A stretch of DNA of 64,000 nt, from the NCBI RefSeq assembly GCF_018424695.1, contig NZ_QTNQ01000003.1, positions 51,225-115,224 of the forward strand, read 5' to 3'. The first letter of the stretch is position 1, and every line of letters begins with the position of its first letter. Of this stretch, positions 26,629 through 35,433 are shown in pieces. The position numbers were made by a program, and so were the translations under genes. The notes under the pieces were generated by a model. It searched no databases, was not told where the DNA came from, and saw nothing but the letters and a program-made list of their open reading frames with translations. The stretch is from Vannielia litorea. Lineage in GTDB: Bacteria > Pseudomonadota > Alphaproteobacteria > Rhodobacterales > Rhodobacteraceae.

Positions 26629-26838
26629 GCCTCCGGCGGGGATAGTTCAGGAGCTCCGAGAGACATGGGCTGCACAAAAAAGGCGAGAGCAGCACCCAGC
26701 CGCCCTCGCCCCTGACAGAGACGTATCTCTCGTCGCTCACGGCCATCGCCGTCCCCAGCTGTGCCGCAGGTCAAAAATGCACCGGTAAGGTTAATGCTTT
26801 GTTACTCTCAGAGCTCCAAAACTATCCCCGCCGGAGGC
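26629..26838. repeat. 210-bp element bounded by 34-bp imperfect inverted repeats
   Basis: Left arm 26629-26662 starts GCCTCCGGCGGGGATAGTT. Right arm 26805-26838 ends AACTATCCCCGCCGGAGGC. The outer 19 bp are identical in inverse and the inner CTCTCxGAGCTCC part matches with few changes. The 142 bp between the arms hold no convincing gene but carry a minus-strand terminator. The element separates the convergent calB and ligB genes. It could be a MITE-like repeat or paired 3'-end modules. Confidence 0.7.
26676..26710 (-). terminator. Terminator of the ligA-ligB transcript (or of a small RNA)
   Basis: Minus-strand 9-bp stem (GGCGAGGGC / GCTCTCGCC, one G-U pair), 11-nt loop, then six T. It is about 140 nt after the ligB stop, inside the inverted-repeat element. 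A small AGAGA-TACG-TCTCT hairpin precedes it. Confidence 0.65.
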
Positions 26839-26849
26839 CCAAGATCTCT

Positions 26850-27698
26850 TCAGGCGGCACATTCCAAAAGTAGCGTGCCGGCGGCGGTGTTTGAGATCGG
26901 GATGTGATAATTCCGGGTGATCTCCGTCACCTCATCCCCCAGCGCTCCACGCATCATCATCCACATCAGAAACTCGGTGCCCTGTGCGCCCGCCTTCTCA
27001 ACCAGTTCCATCCGGCTGATCTTCGTCAGCGCCTCGGGGTCGCTCACGATGTTCTCGAGGCAATACTGGTCGAATTCCTTGTTGATGAAGCCGGCCCGCT
27101 GCCCGTCGAGCTGGTGGCTCAACCCGCCGGTGCCCAGCACAACCACCTTCGCCTCTTCGGGGAAGCTCCGCAGCGCCTTTCCCAAGGCCTTCCCGAAGTC
27201 CAGAGCCCGCTTCAACGTCGGGATCGGGTGCTGCACCGTGTTGGCGCTGATCGGCACCGCGCGGGGCATGTCGGGGTTGTTCGGCGCCCCCGGCCAGAAC
27301 AGCTGCATCGGCACCACGAAGCCGTGGTCCACCGCCAGCTCCTGGCAGGAGGTGATGTCGAACTCATCCTCCACCATGCTCTCGATAATATGCCAAGAAA
27401 GCTCAGGCGCGCCGGGAAAGGGCGGCAGCGAGGGCAGGCCCCAGCCCTCATCCTCGTTGCGGTATTCATGCGCCGCACCGATCGCGAAGGTGGGCATCCG
27501 GTCGAGGAAGAATCCAAGCCCGTGGTCGTTGTAGATGTTCACCACGTAGTCGGGCTTGTGCTCCCTGATCCAGGCGTGAACCTTCGGGTAGCCGTCGAAG
27601 AAGGGCTTCCAGTAGGGGTCGTCCTGCAACCCCTTGTCGATCGCATTGCCGACGGCCGGAATATGCGAGGTGGTGATGCCTCCGAGGATCTGTGCCAT
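26850..27698 (-). CDS. ligB: Protocatechuate 4,5-dioxygenase beta (catalytic) subunit, copy 1
   Basis: Class III extradiol dioxygenase subunit, 282 residues. Iron ligands His12 (SHIP), His59 (NDHG) and Glu242 plus catalytic His195 (GGLSHQLDG) match Sphingobium LigB. With LigA it opens protocatechuate to 4-carboxy-2-hydroxymuconate semialdehyde. It lies 11 bp after ligA on the same transcript. A second pair is at 34.2-35.4 kb; the two differ enough in sequence to suggest different substrates (protocatechuate versus gallate or a methoxylated analogue), which is inference. Confidence 0.93.
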   Translation of the reverse strand: MAQILGGITTSHIPAVGNAIDKGLQDDPYWKPFFDGYPKVHAWIREHKPDYVVNIYNDHGLGFFLDRMPTFAIGAAHEYRNEDEGWGLPSLPPFPGAPELSWHIIESMVEDEFDITSCQELAVDHGFVVPMQLFWPGAPNNPDMPRAVPISANTVQHPIPTLKRALDFGKALGKALRSFPEEAKVVVLGTGGLSHQLDGQRAGFINKEFDQYCLENIVSDPEALTKISRMELVEKAGAQGTEFLMWMMMRGALGDEVTEITRNYHIPISNTAAGTLLLECAA

Positions 27699-27709
27699 GT
27701 GACTGCTCC

Positions 27710-28066
27710 CTATGCCTGGCTGGCCAGAAAGGCCTGGAACTCTTCGCGCGTGCGGCCCGTCTGCATCCCACCCACGTCCTGCACCGAGAGCTTGAAGATC
27801 CCGGCCAGCTTGGCGAGGTAATAGATATTTCCGCCCTCTTCGATCATCGCAAGAATGTCATTGTCGCGGATCGCCTGGCGCTGCTCTTCCCGCAGGCCAT
27901 ACTTCTCCATCCACGCCTCCGGATCGGCCTTGAAGGCCTCGCGGTTCTCGGCGCGGTTGAAGTCGTAGCACATCTTGTTCAGGGCATAGCCCTTCATGGC
28001 CATGCGCCCATCGAAGACCGTCGTGCCGGGGATGTCGATGTGATAATCGTGGCTGTGCTGTGCCAT
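27710..28066 (-). CDS. ligA: Protocatechuate 4,5-dioxygenase alpha subunit, copy 1
   Basis: 118 residues from the ATG at 28066, which has a GGAGG site 7 nt upstream. Longer in-frame starts reach into the intergenic region. The LigA fold is recognised from GTTVFDGRMAMKGYALNKMC, AWMEKYGLREEQRQAIRDND and EGGNIYYLAKLAGI. This small helical subunit covers the active site of LigB. The 186 bp upstream (28067-28252) separate it from ligI, so it may have its own promoter. Confidence 0.93.
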   Translation of the reverse strand: MAQHSHDYHIDIPGTTVFDGRMAMKGYALNKMCYDFNRAENREAFKADPEAWMEKYGLREEQRQAIRDNDILAMIEEGGNIYYLAKLAGIFKLSVQDVGGMQTGRTREEFQAFLASQA

Positions 28067-28252
28067 CGCGTCCTCCATTGTCTCTGCCCGGTATCGCATG
28101 GCGCAATCCGCCCCGAATTTGACCTGGATCAAGCCAACGCCCGGTGAGACGCGCTTCGAATTGTGGTGGCGGAAAATGAATGGCGGCGCGGCTTGCCCAC
28201 AATGGCAAACGGGCGGCGCACAGCGCCGCCCGCCCAAGCTGAGATCTGCCGC

Positions 28253-29143
28253 TTAGCGCGCCCAGTAAAGCCGCATCGGGTTGTCGACGAGCAGCTTCTG
28301 CTGCTGCTCCGGCGTGCGTGCGATCTTGGGGATATAATCCACCAGAGCCCCGTCGTCGGGCATGTGGCTCTTCATGTTCGGGTGCGGCCAGTCGGTGCCC
28401 CAGAGCACGCGGTCGGGGAAGCGCTCGACGATGGCCTGATAGAAAGGGATCACATCGTCATAGGGCGGGCCGGCCTTGGTGAGCCGCTCGGGGCAGGTGA
28501 CCTTGCTCCAGATGTTCTCGTTGCGCTCCATCAGCTGGATGAAGCGCTGGAAATCCGGGTGATCGACCCCCTTGCTCACATCGGGGCGCCCCATGTGATC
28601 CACCACCAGCACCGTCGGCAGGCTTTCAAGGAAGGGCACCAGCTCTTCCAGATCGGCGGCCTCGAAATACACCACGATATGCCAGCCCAGCTTGGCGATC
28701 CGCTCGGCGATGCGCAGGAACACCTCCTTGGGCGTCGCATCCACCAGCCGTTTGACAAAGTTGAACCGTACGCCGCGCACGCCCGCCGCATCCATCTCGG
28801 CCAGTTCCTCATCGCTCACATCCGGGCCGACGCTGGCGATCCCCCGCGCCAGGTCTCCGGCGGCGCGGCAGGCATCCACCATCGCCCGGTTGTCCTTGCC
28901 GTGGCAGGTGGCCTGCACAATCACGTTGCGGCCAAACCCAAGGAAATCGCGCAATTCGAACAGCTTGTCCTTGCCGGCGTTGCAGGGTGTATACTTCCGC
29001 TCGGGCGCGAAGGGGAACTCAGGTGACGGCCCGAAGACATGGCAATGCGCATCCACCGCCCCCTTGGGCAGCTTGAAATCGGGCACCTTGGGGCTTGGGT
29101 GAAACACCAGCCAATCCGCGTCCATCACCTGCTCTTCGCTCAT
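28253..29143 (-). CDS. ligI: 2-pyrone-4,6-dicarboxylate lactonase
   Basis: Amidohydrolase-superfamily enzyme that hydrolyses PDC to 4-oxalomesaconate. 296 residues, the same size as Sphingobium LigI. It has the HxH motif His33/His35 (VDAHCHVFGP), VIVQATCHGKDNRAMVDACR and the C-terminal Asp motif LWGTDWPHPN. Its ATG overlaps the galD stop (ATGA). This is the third step of the meta pathway. Confidence 0.95.
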   Translation of the reverse strand: MSEEQVMDADWLVFHPSPKVPDFKLPKGAVDAHCHVFGPSPEFPFAPERKYTPCNAGKDKLFELRDFLGFGRNVIVQATCHGKDNRAMVDACRAAGDLARGIASVGPDVSDEELAEMDAAGVRGVRFNFVKRLVDATPKEVFLRIAERIAKLGWHIVVYFEAADLEELVPFLESLPTVLVVDHMGRPDVSKGVDHPDFQRFIQLMERNENIWSKVTCPERLTKAGPPYDDVIPFYQAIVERFPDRVLWGTDWPHPNMKSHMPDDGALVDYIPKIARTPEQQQKLLVDNPMRLYWAR

Positions 29144-30180
29144 CCGAAAATCTCCCCGTCCATCAATTTCCGTGCCGTCCTGAGGATCGCGGCCTCCACG
29201 ACCTCGCCGCCTTCAACCGTCGCAACCACCGTCATCTCGCCCGTCGGATGCTCCACCGACAGGGCCCGCTCCCGGCCCTCGCCGCGCTTCGCGAGGTCAT
29301 GAGCGGGCGAGCCCTCCGTCAGGCAGGCCGTTGCCACGCTCACCGCGCCCAGCACGCCAATCGTCTTGTGGCAACGATGCGGAATGAAGGTGCGGGTGGA
29401 AATCGCGCCCTCTTTGGGCGCGCTCACCATCGTCATCTTCGGCACGCTTTTCTCGCTCACATCGCCAAGGTTCATCATCGGCCCCGCCTTCAGCCGGATC
29501 GCCTCCAGCTTCTCACGAAGCGCGGCGTTCCCCTCCAACTCCTCAGGCGTTTCGTCGCCGGTGATCCCCATGTCGGCCGCCCGCATCACCACGCAGGGCA
29601 TGCCGTTGTCGATCAGCGTGCAGGCCACCCCCTCGATCTCGTCTGCCGCGTTGCCGGTCGGCAGCAGCGCCCCGCAGCTCGAGCCGGCAGTGTCTTTGAA
29701 GGTGATCGGCACCGCCGCCGCGCCGCCCGGCACGCCGTCAATCTTTGCCTCGCCCGCGTAGCTCACCACGCCGCCCGGCGTGCTCACCCGCGCCACGGCA
29801 ACCTGGCCGGTGTTCTCCATGTAGATCACCACCGGCGTCTCGCCGTCTTGCGCCGCCACCAGCCCCCGCTCGATGGCGAAGGGTCCGACCCCGGCAAGGA
29901 TGTTCCCGCAGTTCTGGGCGTCGGTGACGATGGGCTGGTCGACGAACACCTGGAGGAAGAGGTAATCCACGTCCACGCCGTCGCGCTCGGATTTGCGAAC
30001 CACAGCCACTTTTGAGGTCAGCGGATCGGCACCGCCCATCCCGTCGATCTGGCGGATGTCGGGCGAGCCCATCGCGCGCAGCAAAAAGACGTCACGATCT
30101 TCCGGCAGATCCTCGGCGAGGAAGTAGCCCCCCTTGGAGGTGCCGCCGCGCATCCACATGCATCTCACGCCGTTGTTCAT
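29140..30180 (-). CDS. galD: 4-oxalomesaconate tautomerase (PrpF family)
   Basis: 346 residues from the ATG at 30180 (MNNGVRCMWMRGGTSKGGYF), preceded by an AACGAGGCC ribosome site. PrpF-fold isomerase related to P. putida GalD and Sphingobium LigU: CMWMRGGTSKG, QIDGMGGADPLTSKVAVV, NCGNILAGVGPFAIERGLV. It moves 4-oxalomesaconate between keto and enol forms before hydration. Upstream lies a 148-bp regulatory gap with three 11-bp direct repeats, so galD-ligI may have an internal promoter. Confidence 0.92.
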   Translation of the reverse strand: MNNGVRCMWMRGGTSKGGYFLAEDLPEDRDVFLLRAMGSPDIRQIDGMGGADPLTSKVAVVRKSERDGVDVDYLFLQVFVDQPIVTDAQNCGNILAGVGPFAIERGLVAAQDGETPVVIYMENTGQVAVARVSTPGGVVSYAGEAKIDGVPGGAAAVPITFKDTAGSSCGALLPTGNAADEIEGVACTLIDNGMPCVVMRAADMGITGDETPEELEGNAALREKLEAIRLKAGPMMNLGDVSEKSVPKMTMVSAPKEGAISTRTFIPHRCHKTIGVLGAVSVATACLTEGSPAHDLAKRGEGRERALSVEHPTGEMTVVATVEGGEVVEAAILRTARKLMDGEIFG

Positions 30181-30251
30181 CTGGCCTCGTTTCTGCACCG
30201 GCACAACGCGCGGTGCGGGTCATCTTCCGTTAATGTGCTGCACTTGCGATA

Positions 30252-30284
30252 TGCATGGGTTGTGCATGGGTTGTGCATCAATTG
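30252..30284 (-). promoter_or_regulatory. Three contiguous 11-bp direct repeats upstream of galD
   Basis: On the plus strand the units read TGCATGGGTTG, TGCATGGGTTG and TGCATCAATTG with no spacer. On the galD sense strand they are CAACCCATGCA-type. They end 71 bp before the galD start. Three units of the same consensus, in the same orientation to the gene, occur at 53342-53374. Confidence 0.75.
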
Positions 30285-30305
30285 TGCTGAGGTGCTAAGA
30301 TACCT

Positions 30306-30323
30306 TTCTGCATTGCAGCAGAA
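30306..30323. promoter_or_regulatory. Palindrome in the galD upstream gap
   Basis: TTCTGC-N6-GCAGAA, with an inner CTGCA-T-TGCAG. It is 6 bp from the ligK stop. It may be an operator or a weak 3' hairpin of ligK-galB mRNA. Confidence 0.4.
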
Positions 30324-30328
30324 TTTCC

Positions 30329-31021
30329 TCAAACATATTTCAATCCGGCCTTCTCCAGCCGTTCGCGCATGTTGTAGATGTCGAGCCCCAATTCTCCGGC
30401 CTCGAAGCGGGCACGTTTGGACGCTTCGTTGGCCTCGCGGGCGCGGGCCTTCTCCAACACCTCGGCGGCCTCTTCCCGGCGCACCACCACCACACCGTCA
30501 TCATCGGCCACCAGCACGTCGCCCGCGTTGACCAATTCGTCGGCGCAGACCACCGGCACATTGACCGAGCCCAGCGTCTCCTTGATGGTGCCTTGCGCGA
30601 AAACCGCCTTCGACCAGACCGGAAAACCCATTTCTGTCAGGTCCTTGATGTCGCGCACGCCGGCGTCGATCACCAGCCCCCGGCAGCCCCGCGTCTGCGC
30701 CGAAGTGGCCAGAAGGTCGCCGAAATAGCCCGCGTTGGAGGAGGTGATGGTGCCGAGGCACAGGATATCGCCCGGCTTGATCTGCTCGATGGCAACGTGG
30801 ATCATCCAGTTGTCGCAGGGCGGAGCGAGGATGGTCACGGCAGAGCCCGCCACCCGTGCGCCGGTGTAGATCGGGCGCATGTAAGCGGCCAGCAGGCCCT
30901 TGCGGCCCTGCGCCTCATGCACCGTGGCCACCCCACATTCTGAAAGCCCGTCAATGACTTGGGGGTCAGCCCGCTCGATATTCTGGACGACAACGCCCGT
31001 GGTGCCCGGCTGATAGCTCAT
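30329..31021 (-). CDS. ligK: 4-carboxy-4-hydroxy-2-oxoadipate aldolase / oxaloacetate decarboxylase
   Basis: 230 residues of the RraA-like HMG/CHA aldolase family (LigK, ProA, GalC). Key motifs are [36 protein letters not shown] and [13 protein letters not shown], which holds the catalytic Arg-Asp pair, then [12 protein letters not shown]. It splits CHA into pyruvate and oxaloacetate, the last step of the pathway. Its ATG overlaps the galB stop (ATGA). Confidence 0.94.
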   Translation of the reverse strand: MSYQPGTTGVVVQNIERADPQVIDGLSECGVATVHEAQGRKGLLAAYMRPIYTGARVAGSAVTILAPPCDNWMIHVAIEQIKPGDILCLGTITSSNAGYFGDLLATSAQTRGCRGLVIDAGVRDIKDLTEMGFPVWSKAVFAQGTIKETLGSVNVPVVCADELVNAGDVLVADDDGVVVVRREEAAEVLEKARAREANEASKRARFEAGELGLDIYNMRERLEKAGLKYV

Positions 31022-31755
31022 TCCAGTTCATCCACCGTGCGCGGGAAGATCGACTGGAAGCCCTCTGCATAGCGGCAATCGCGCCCGCCCGACTGGCCCC
31101 CCGAATTCCGGCGGAAGTGGTTGCCCCGGTTTTCGGCCACATTCTCGTAGAAGTGCCACAGGTGCTCCTGCCCCTGCATGCACTGGATCGCGGCCCATTT
31201 CTTGTCCCACACCGGGGTGATGTCGAGAAACACGTTGGGCCGCCATTCCATCTGCTCGGTCTGATGCGGCTCGAACAGGTAAAGCTGCGGCGCGCCCAGC
31301 ACCTTCTGGCCGGGGTTGTGGCCCCACGCCTGCGCCACCATCCGCGCCTCCAGCGCAAAATCGGTCGTGCGCATGTGGTCGGTGTTGTAGGGGTCCCATT
31401 TCGAGTGCGAAAACATAAACTTGGGCTGCACTTCGCGGATGATGTCCACCATCTGCTCCAGCGTCTCGCGGCCCAGATCGAGCGGATAGTCGCCCCGGTC
31501 GAGAAAGCGGATGTCGTTCACGCCAAGCGCGGCGGCGGCGTTCTCGGCCTCTTCCTGCCGGGCGGCCTTCACCTTCTCCAGCGTCATGCCTTCCTGCTTC
31601 CAGAGCTTCGCGCTCTCGCCGCGTTCACCATAGCTCAAGCAAACCACGGTAACCTCGTAGCCCTTGGACTGGTGCAGGGCGATGGCGCCGCCTGCGCGCC
31701 AGACGAAATCGGCGGAATGGGCGCTGATGACCAGCGCTGTCTTCTTGTCACTCAT
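31018..31755 (-). CDS. galB: 4-oxalomesaconate hydratase (GalB-type, PIG-L fold)
   Basis: 245 residues of the PIG-L/LmbE deacetylase superfamily: zinc motif [13 protein letters not shown] (His13, Asp16), [11 protein letters not shown] and [16 protein letters not shown]. putida GalB, from the same superfamily, hydrates 4-oxalomesaconate to CHA and is unrelated to amidohydrolase-type LigJ. No LigJ homologue is present, so this gene fills that step. It is the first gene of the left arm, divergent from the LysR gene. Confidence 0.92.
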   Translation of the reverse strand: MSDKKTALVISAHSADFVWRAGGAIALHQSKGYEVTVVCLSYGERGESAKLWKQEGMTLEKVKAARQEEAENAAAALGVNDIRFLDRGDYPLDLGRETLEQMVDIIREVQPKFMFSHSKWDPYNTDHMRTTDFALEARMVAQAWGHNPGQKVLGAPQLYLFEPHQTEQMEWRPNVFLDITPVWDKKWAAIQCMQGQEHLWHFYENVAENRGNHFRRNSGGQSGGRDCRYAEGFQSIFPRTVDELE

Positions 31756-31802
31756 GGGTCGCTATCCTCCTTGCGCGCAGCGAAAGATTGCCACGCCTTG
31801 CG

Positions 31803-31817
31803 ACGGGTTTAACCCGT
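31803..31817. promoter_or_regulatory. Palindromic candidate operator between galB and the LysR gene
   Basis: ACGGGTT-T-AACCCGT, perfect 7-bp arms around one base, 48 bp before galB and 95 bp before the LysR ATG. This placement suits a regulator that controls both divergent promoters. Confidence 0.55.
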
Positions 31818-31912
31818 GCGCGGACGCGGGCGGAAATTCCAACCTTGGCGGCGTTGATTGATTTTTGCTATAGAGAAGCCAAAGCTCGCATCCTTTGAGT
31901 GTCTGCACACCC

Positions 31913-33148
31913 ATGGAGTTTCCGAACATCCGTCACCTTCAGGCCGTGGTTGAAACTGCGCGGCTGAAGCGCGTAGCTCTGGCTGCCGACGTGGTGAATC
32001 TCAGCCAGCCAGCCGTGACGCATGCTATTGCAAAGATAGAGAAAAACCTTGATGTAAAGCTGTTTGACCGGCGCCCGGACGGGATGTATTGCACCGGTGC
32101 GGGAGAGCTCTTTCGCGCGCGGGCCGAGCGCATGATCGACCTGCTCCGGGACGGCGCCGCAGAGGCAGTGCGGCGAGCGACCCGCGATGAGAAATCCGCC
32201 GAGTCGGGTGCGGCCCGCAAGGGCTTTCACGGCGCACTCACCCCGGTTCATCTCCGCACGCTTCTGGCCATGGCCAGTGCCGGAAACTACTCGCAGGCCG
32301 CGAGAGCGCTGGGCGTGTCGCAGCCCTCCGTTCACCGGGCCGCGAAAGATCTGCAGCGGCTCGCGGGCATTCGCCTGTTCGAGTCCAACCGTCGCGGCGT
32401 CAGCCTGACCTTGCCGGGCGAGGTGCTGGCCCGCCAGGTCCGGCTCGCCGCCGCCGAGCTGCGTCAGGCGGTATTCGAGATCGCCGAGGCTCAGGGGCAG
32501 GAGGCGACCACCATCGTGGTTGGCGCCATGCCGCTGGCGCGGTCGTCGATCCTGCCGCAGGTGTTCGATGACGTCATCACCGCCTCGCCGGGCGCTCCGC
32601 AGATCCGCACTGTCGAAGGCCCCTACTTCGATCTGCTCCGCGCCCTCCGATTTGGCGAGGTCGACTTCATGATCGGCGCCCTGCGTTTTCCTGCGCCCGC
32701 AGATGACGTGGAGCAAGAGCCGCTCTTCGACGATCCGCTTTCAGTCGTTGCGGGGCAGGGTCATCCGCTTGCGGGCCGCCAGAACCTCACGCTCTCGGAT
32801 GCGCTGGAATACCCGTGGATCGCACCGCCGAAGGCAACTCCGGCTGGCTCCTACCTCTTCGATACGTTGAAGATCGACAGTCTCCCGGGAACGCCGGTGA
32901 AGATCGTCTCATCTTCCCTCGTCCTCGTGCGCGGCCTCATGATGCGCGGCCCCTACCTCACCATCATGTCGCGCCGTCAAATTGATCTCGAGGAAGACCT
33001 TGGTGTGCTCACGACTCTTCCGATCCCGCTTGAAGGCAACGAGCGGACGATCGGCCTGACCTTCCGCAAGACATGGCATCCGACCCCTGCCCAGGGCCGG
33101 ATTCTGGAGCGCTTGCGCGAGGTTTGCGGCGCTCTATCCAATAATTGA
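31913..33148 (+). CDS. LysR-family regulator with two tandem HTH domains
   Basis: 411 residues from ATG 31913 (an in-frame TTG lies 18 bp upstream; neither has a strong ribosome site). Ordinary LysR proteins have about 300 residues. Here the first HTH_1 domain is at 2-63 (IRHLQAVVETARLKRVALAA, SQPAVTHAIAKIEKNLDVKL) and a second complete one is at 109-170 (HLRTLLAMASAGNYSQAARA, SQPSVHRAAKDLQRLAGIRL, FESNRRGVSLTLPG). The substrate-binding domain follows from about 190. It sits between the two arms of the protocatechuate island and is the obvious candidate regulator of both. Confidence 0.93.
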   Translation: MEFPNIRHLQAVVETARLKRVALAADVVNLSQPAVTHAIAKIEKNLDVKLFDRRPDGMYCTGAGELFRARAERMIDLLRDGAAEAVRRATRDEKSAESGAARKGFHGALTPVHLRTLLAMASAGNYSQAARALGVSQPSVHRAAKDLQRLAGIRLFESNRRGVSLTLPGEVLARQVRLAAAELRQAVFEIAEAQGQEATTIVVGAMPLARSSILPQVFDDVITASPGAPQIRTVEGPYFDLLRALRFGEVDFMIGALRFPAPADDVEQEPLFDDPLSVVAGQGHPLAGRQNLTLSDALEYPWIAPPKATPAGSYLFDTLKIDSLPGTPVKIVSSSLVLVRGLMMRGPYLTIMSRRQIDLEEDLGVLTTLPIPLEGNERTIGLTFRKTWHPTPAQGRILERLREVCGALSNN

Positions 33149-33193
33149 ATGGCTCGACCCGCCTTTCGATTTTTGGAGTCCGGTGAAAATTGA

Positions 33194-33205
33194 TAGAGAT
33201 CTCTA
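33194..33205. promoter_or_regulatory. Perfect 12-bp palindrome before the right-arm lig operon
   Basis: TAGAGATCTCTA, ending 4 bp before the AGGAGG ribosome site of the DUF1932 gene. It could be an operator or a short leader hairpin. Confidence 0.45.
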
Positions 33206-33226
33206 CGACAGGAGGAACGGGCGCAA

Positions 33227-34156
33227 ATGTCTGATACAGAACGCGTTTCAAACAATATGCCGATCATGTGCCTGGGCTTCGGCGAGGCGGGTCAAGCCTT
33301 TGCGGCTGGCTGGAAGCGCGCCGGCGTGCCTGTCGATATCTCCGCTTTTGATATCAAAACAAATTCACGTTCCCATGCGGATGAGCAACGCGCAGCCTAT
33401 GCGCGTCATGGCGTTACTGGCCTTGAGAGACCTGGCGCAGCGGCTGTGGTGTTTTCGTTGGTCACCGCAGATCAGGCCGAAGTGGCCGCGCTGGATGCAA
33501 CCGTCGCCCTTGCGCCCGGCACCCTCTTTTTCGACTGCAACTCATGCTCGCCCGGAGCAAAACGCAGAAGCGCCGAGGCGTTGGAAGCCAAGGGCATCCG
33601 CTATGTGGATGTAGCGGTCATGGCGCCGGTTTACCCCGGGCTTCACCGCACGCCTCTTCTGCTCTCCGGCCCGCACGCCGAAGCTGCGCTGGAGTGGCTG
33701 CACGCGCTTGATATGTCGGCTCAAATCGCAGGTTCGGATGTTGGGGTTGCGAGCGCCACCAAGATGGTTCGCTCGATCATGATCAAGGGGATCGAGGCGC
33801 TGACGCTCGAGTGCTGTCTCGCTGCCCGCCGTGTGGGCGTGGATGAGGCGGTGCTCGCGTCGCTCGACGCATCCATGCCGGGCTGGAACTGGCCCGAGCG
33901 GGCGGCTTACAACATGGAGCGCGTCGCCACCCACGGTTTGCGCCGGGCGGCGGAGATGCGCGAAGTGGCGCAGACCGTGGCCGAGCTCGGATTGCCCCCC
34001 GACATGTCTCGCGCCATCGTGGAGTGGCAACAGCGCGTGGGCGAGGCGGAGCTGGATCTCGGCTCAGGTCCTGAGAATTACGCCGGTCGCGCCGACAGGA
34101 TCAGCGAAGCCATGGCTGGCACACCCCGTGCCGCCAAAACACGTGCCGCCGAATAG
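33227..34156 (+). CDS. NAD(P)-dependent oxidoreductase, 6PGDH-like with DUF1932 domain
   Basis: 309 residues with an AGGAGG ribosome site. The Rossmann motif is MCLGFGEAGQAFAAG (GxGxxG variant) and FFDCNSCSPGAKRRSAEALE lies in the beta-hydroxyacid dehydrogenase fold. The C-terminal helical DUF1932 region contains VASATKMVRSIMIKGIEALT with the conserved Lys. First gene of the right arm, 10 bp before ligA copy 2. Substrate unknown. It may oxidise a hydroxyacid that enters the lig pathway, or protect against a side product. Confidence 0.88.
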   Translation: MSDTERVSNNMPIMCLGFGEAGQAFAAGWKRAGVPVDISAFDIKTNSRSHADEQRAAYARHGVTGLERPGAAAVVFSLVTADQAEVAALDATVALAPGTLFFDCNSCSPGAKRRSAEALEAKGIRYVDVAVMAPVYPGLHRTPLLLSGPHAEAALEWLHALDMSAQIAGSDVGVASATKMVRSIMIKGIEALTLECCLAARRVGVDEAVLASLDASMPGWNWPERAAYNMERVATHGLRRAAEMREVAQTVAELGLPPDMSRAIVEWQQRVGEAELDLGSGPENYAGRADRISEAMAGTPRAAKTRAAE

Positions 34157-34166
34157 GGAGGACGCC

Positions 34167-35413
<1,247 letters not shown>

Positions 35414-35433
35414 TTTCAGCGGAAGGAAAAACA

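Noticed and set aside
26523..26774. Small minus-strand frames in the calB-ligB gap
   Set aside because: They run into calB antisense or through the terminator and inverted repeat; no domain and no consistent start.
26785..26805. CtrA-like TTAA-N7-TTAC site in the inverted-repeat element
   Set aside because: One mismatch in the second half-site, no gene start nearby in the right position.
31896..31920. A third copy of the 11-bp repeat near the LysR start (CACACCCATGG)
   Set aside because: Only one partial unit, no tandem neighbours, and it differs at several positions.
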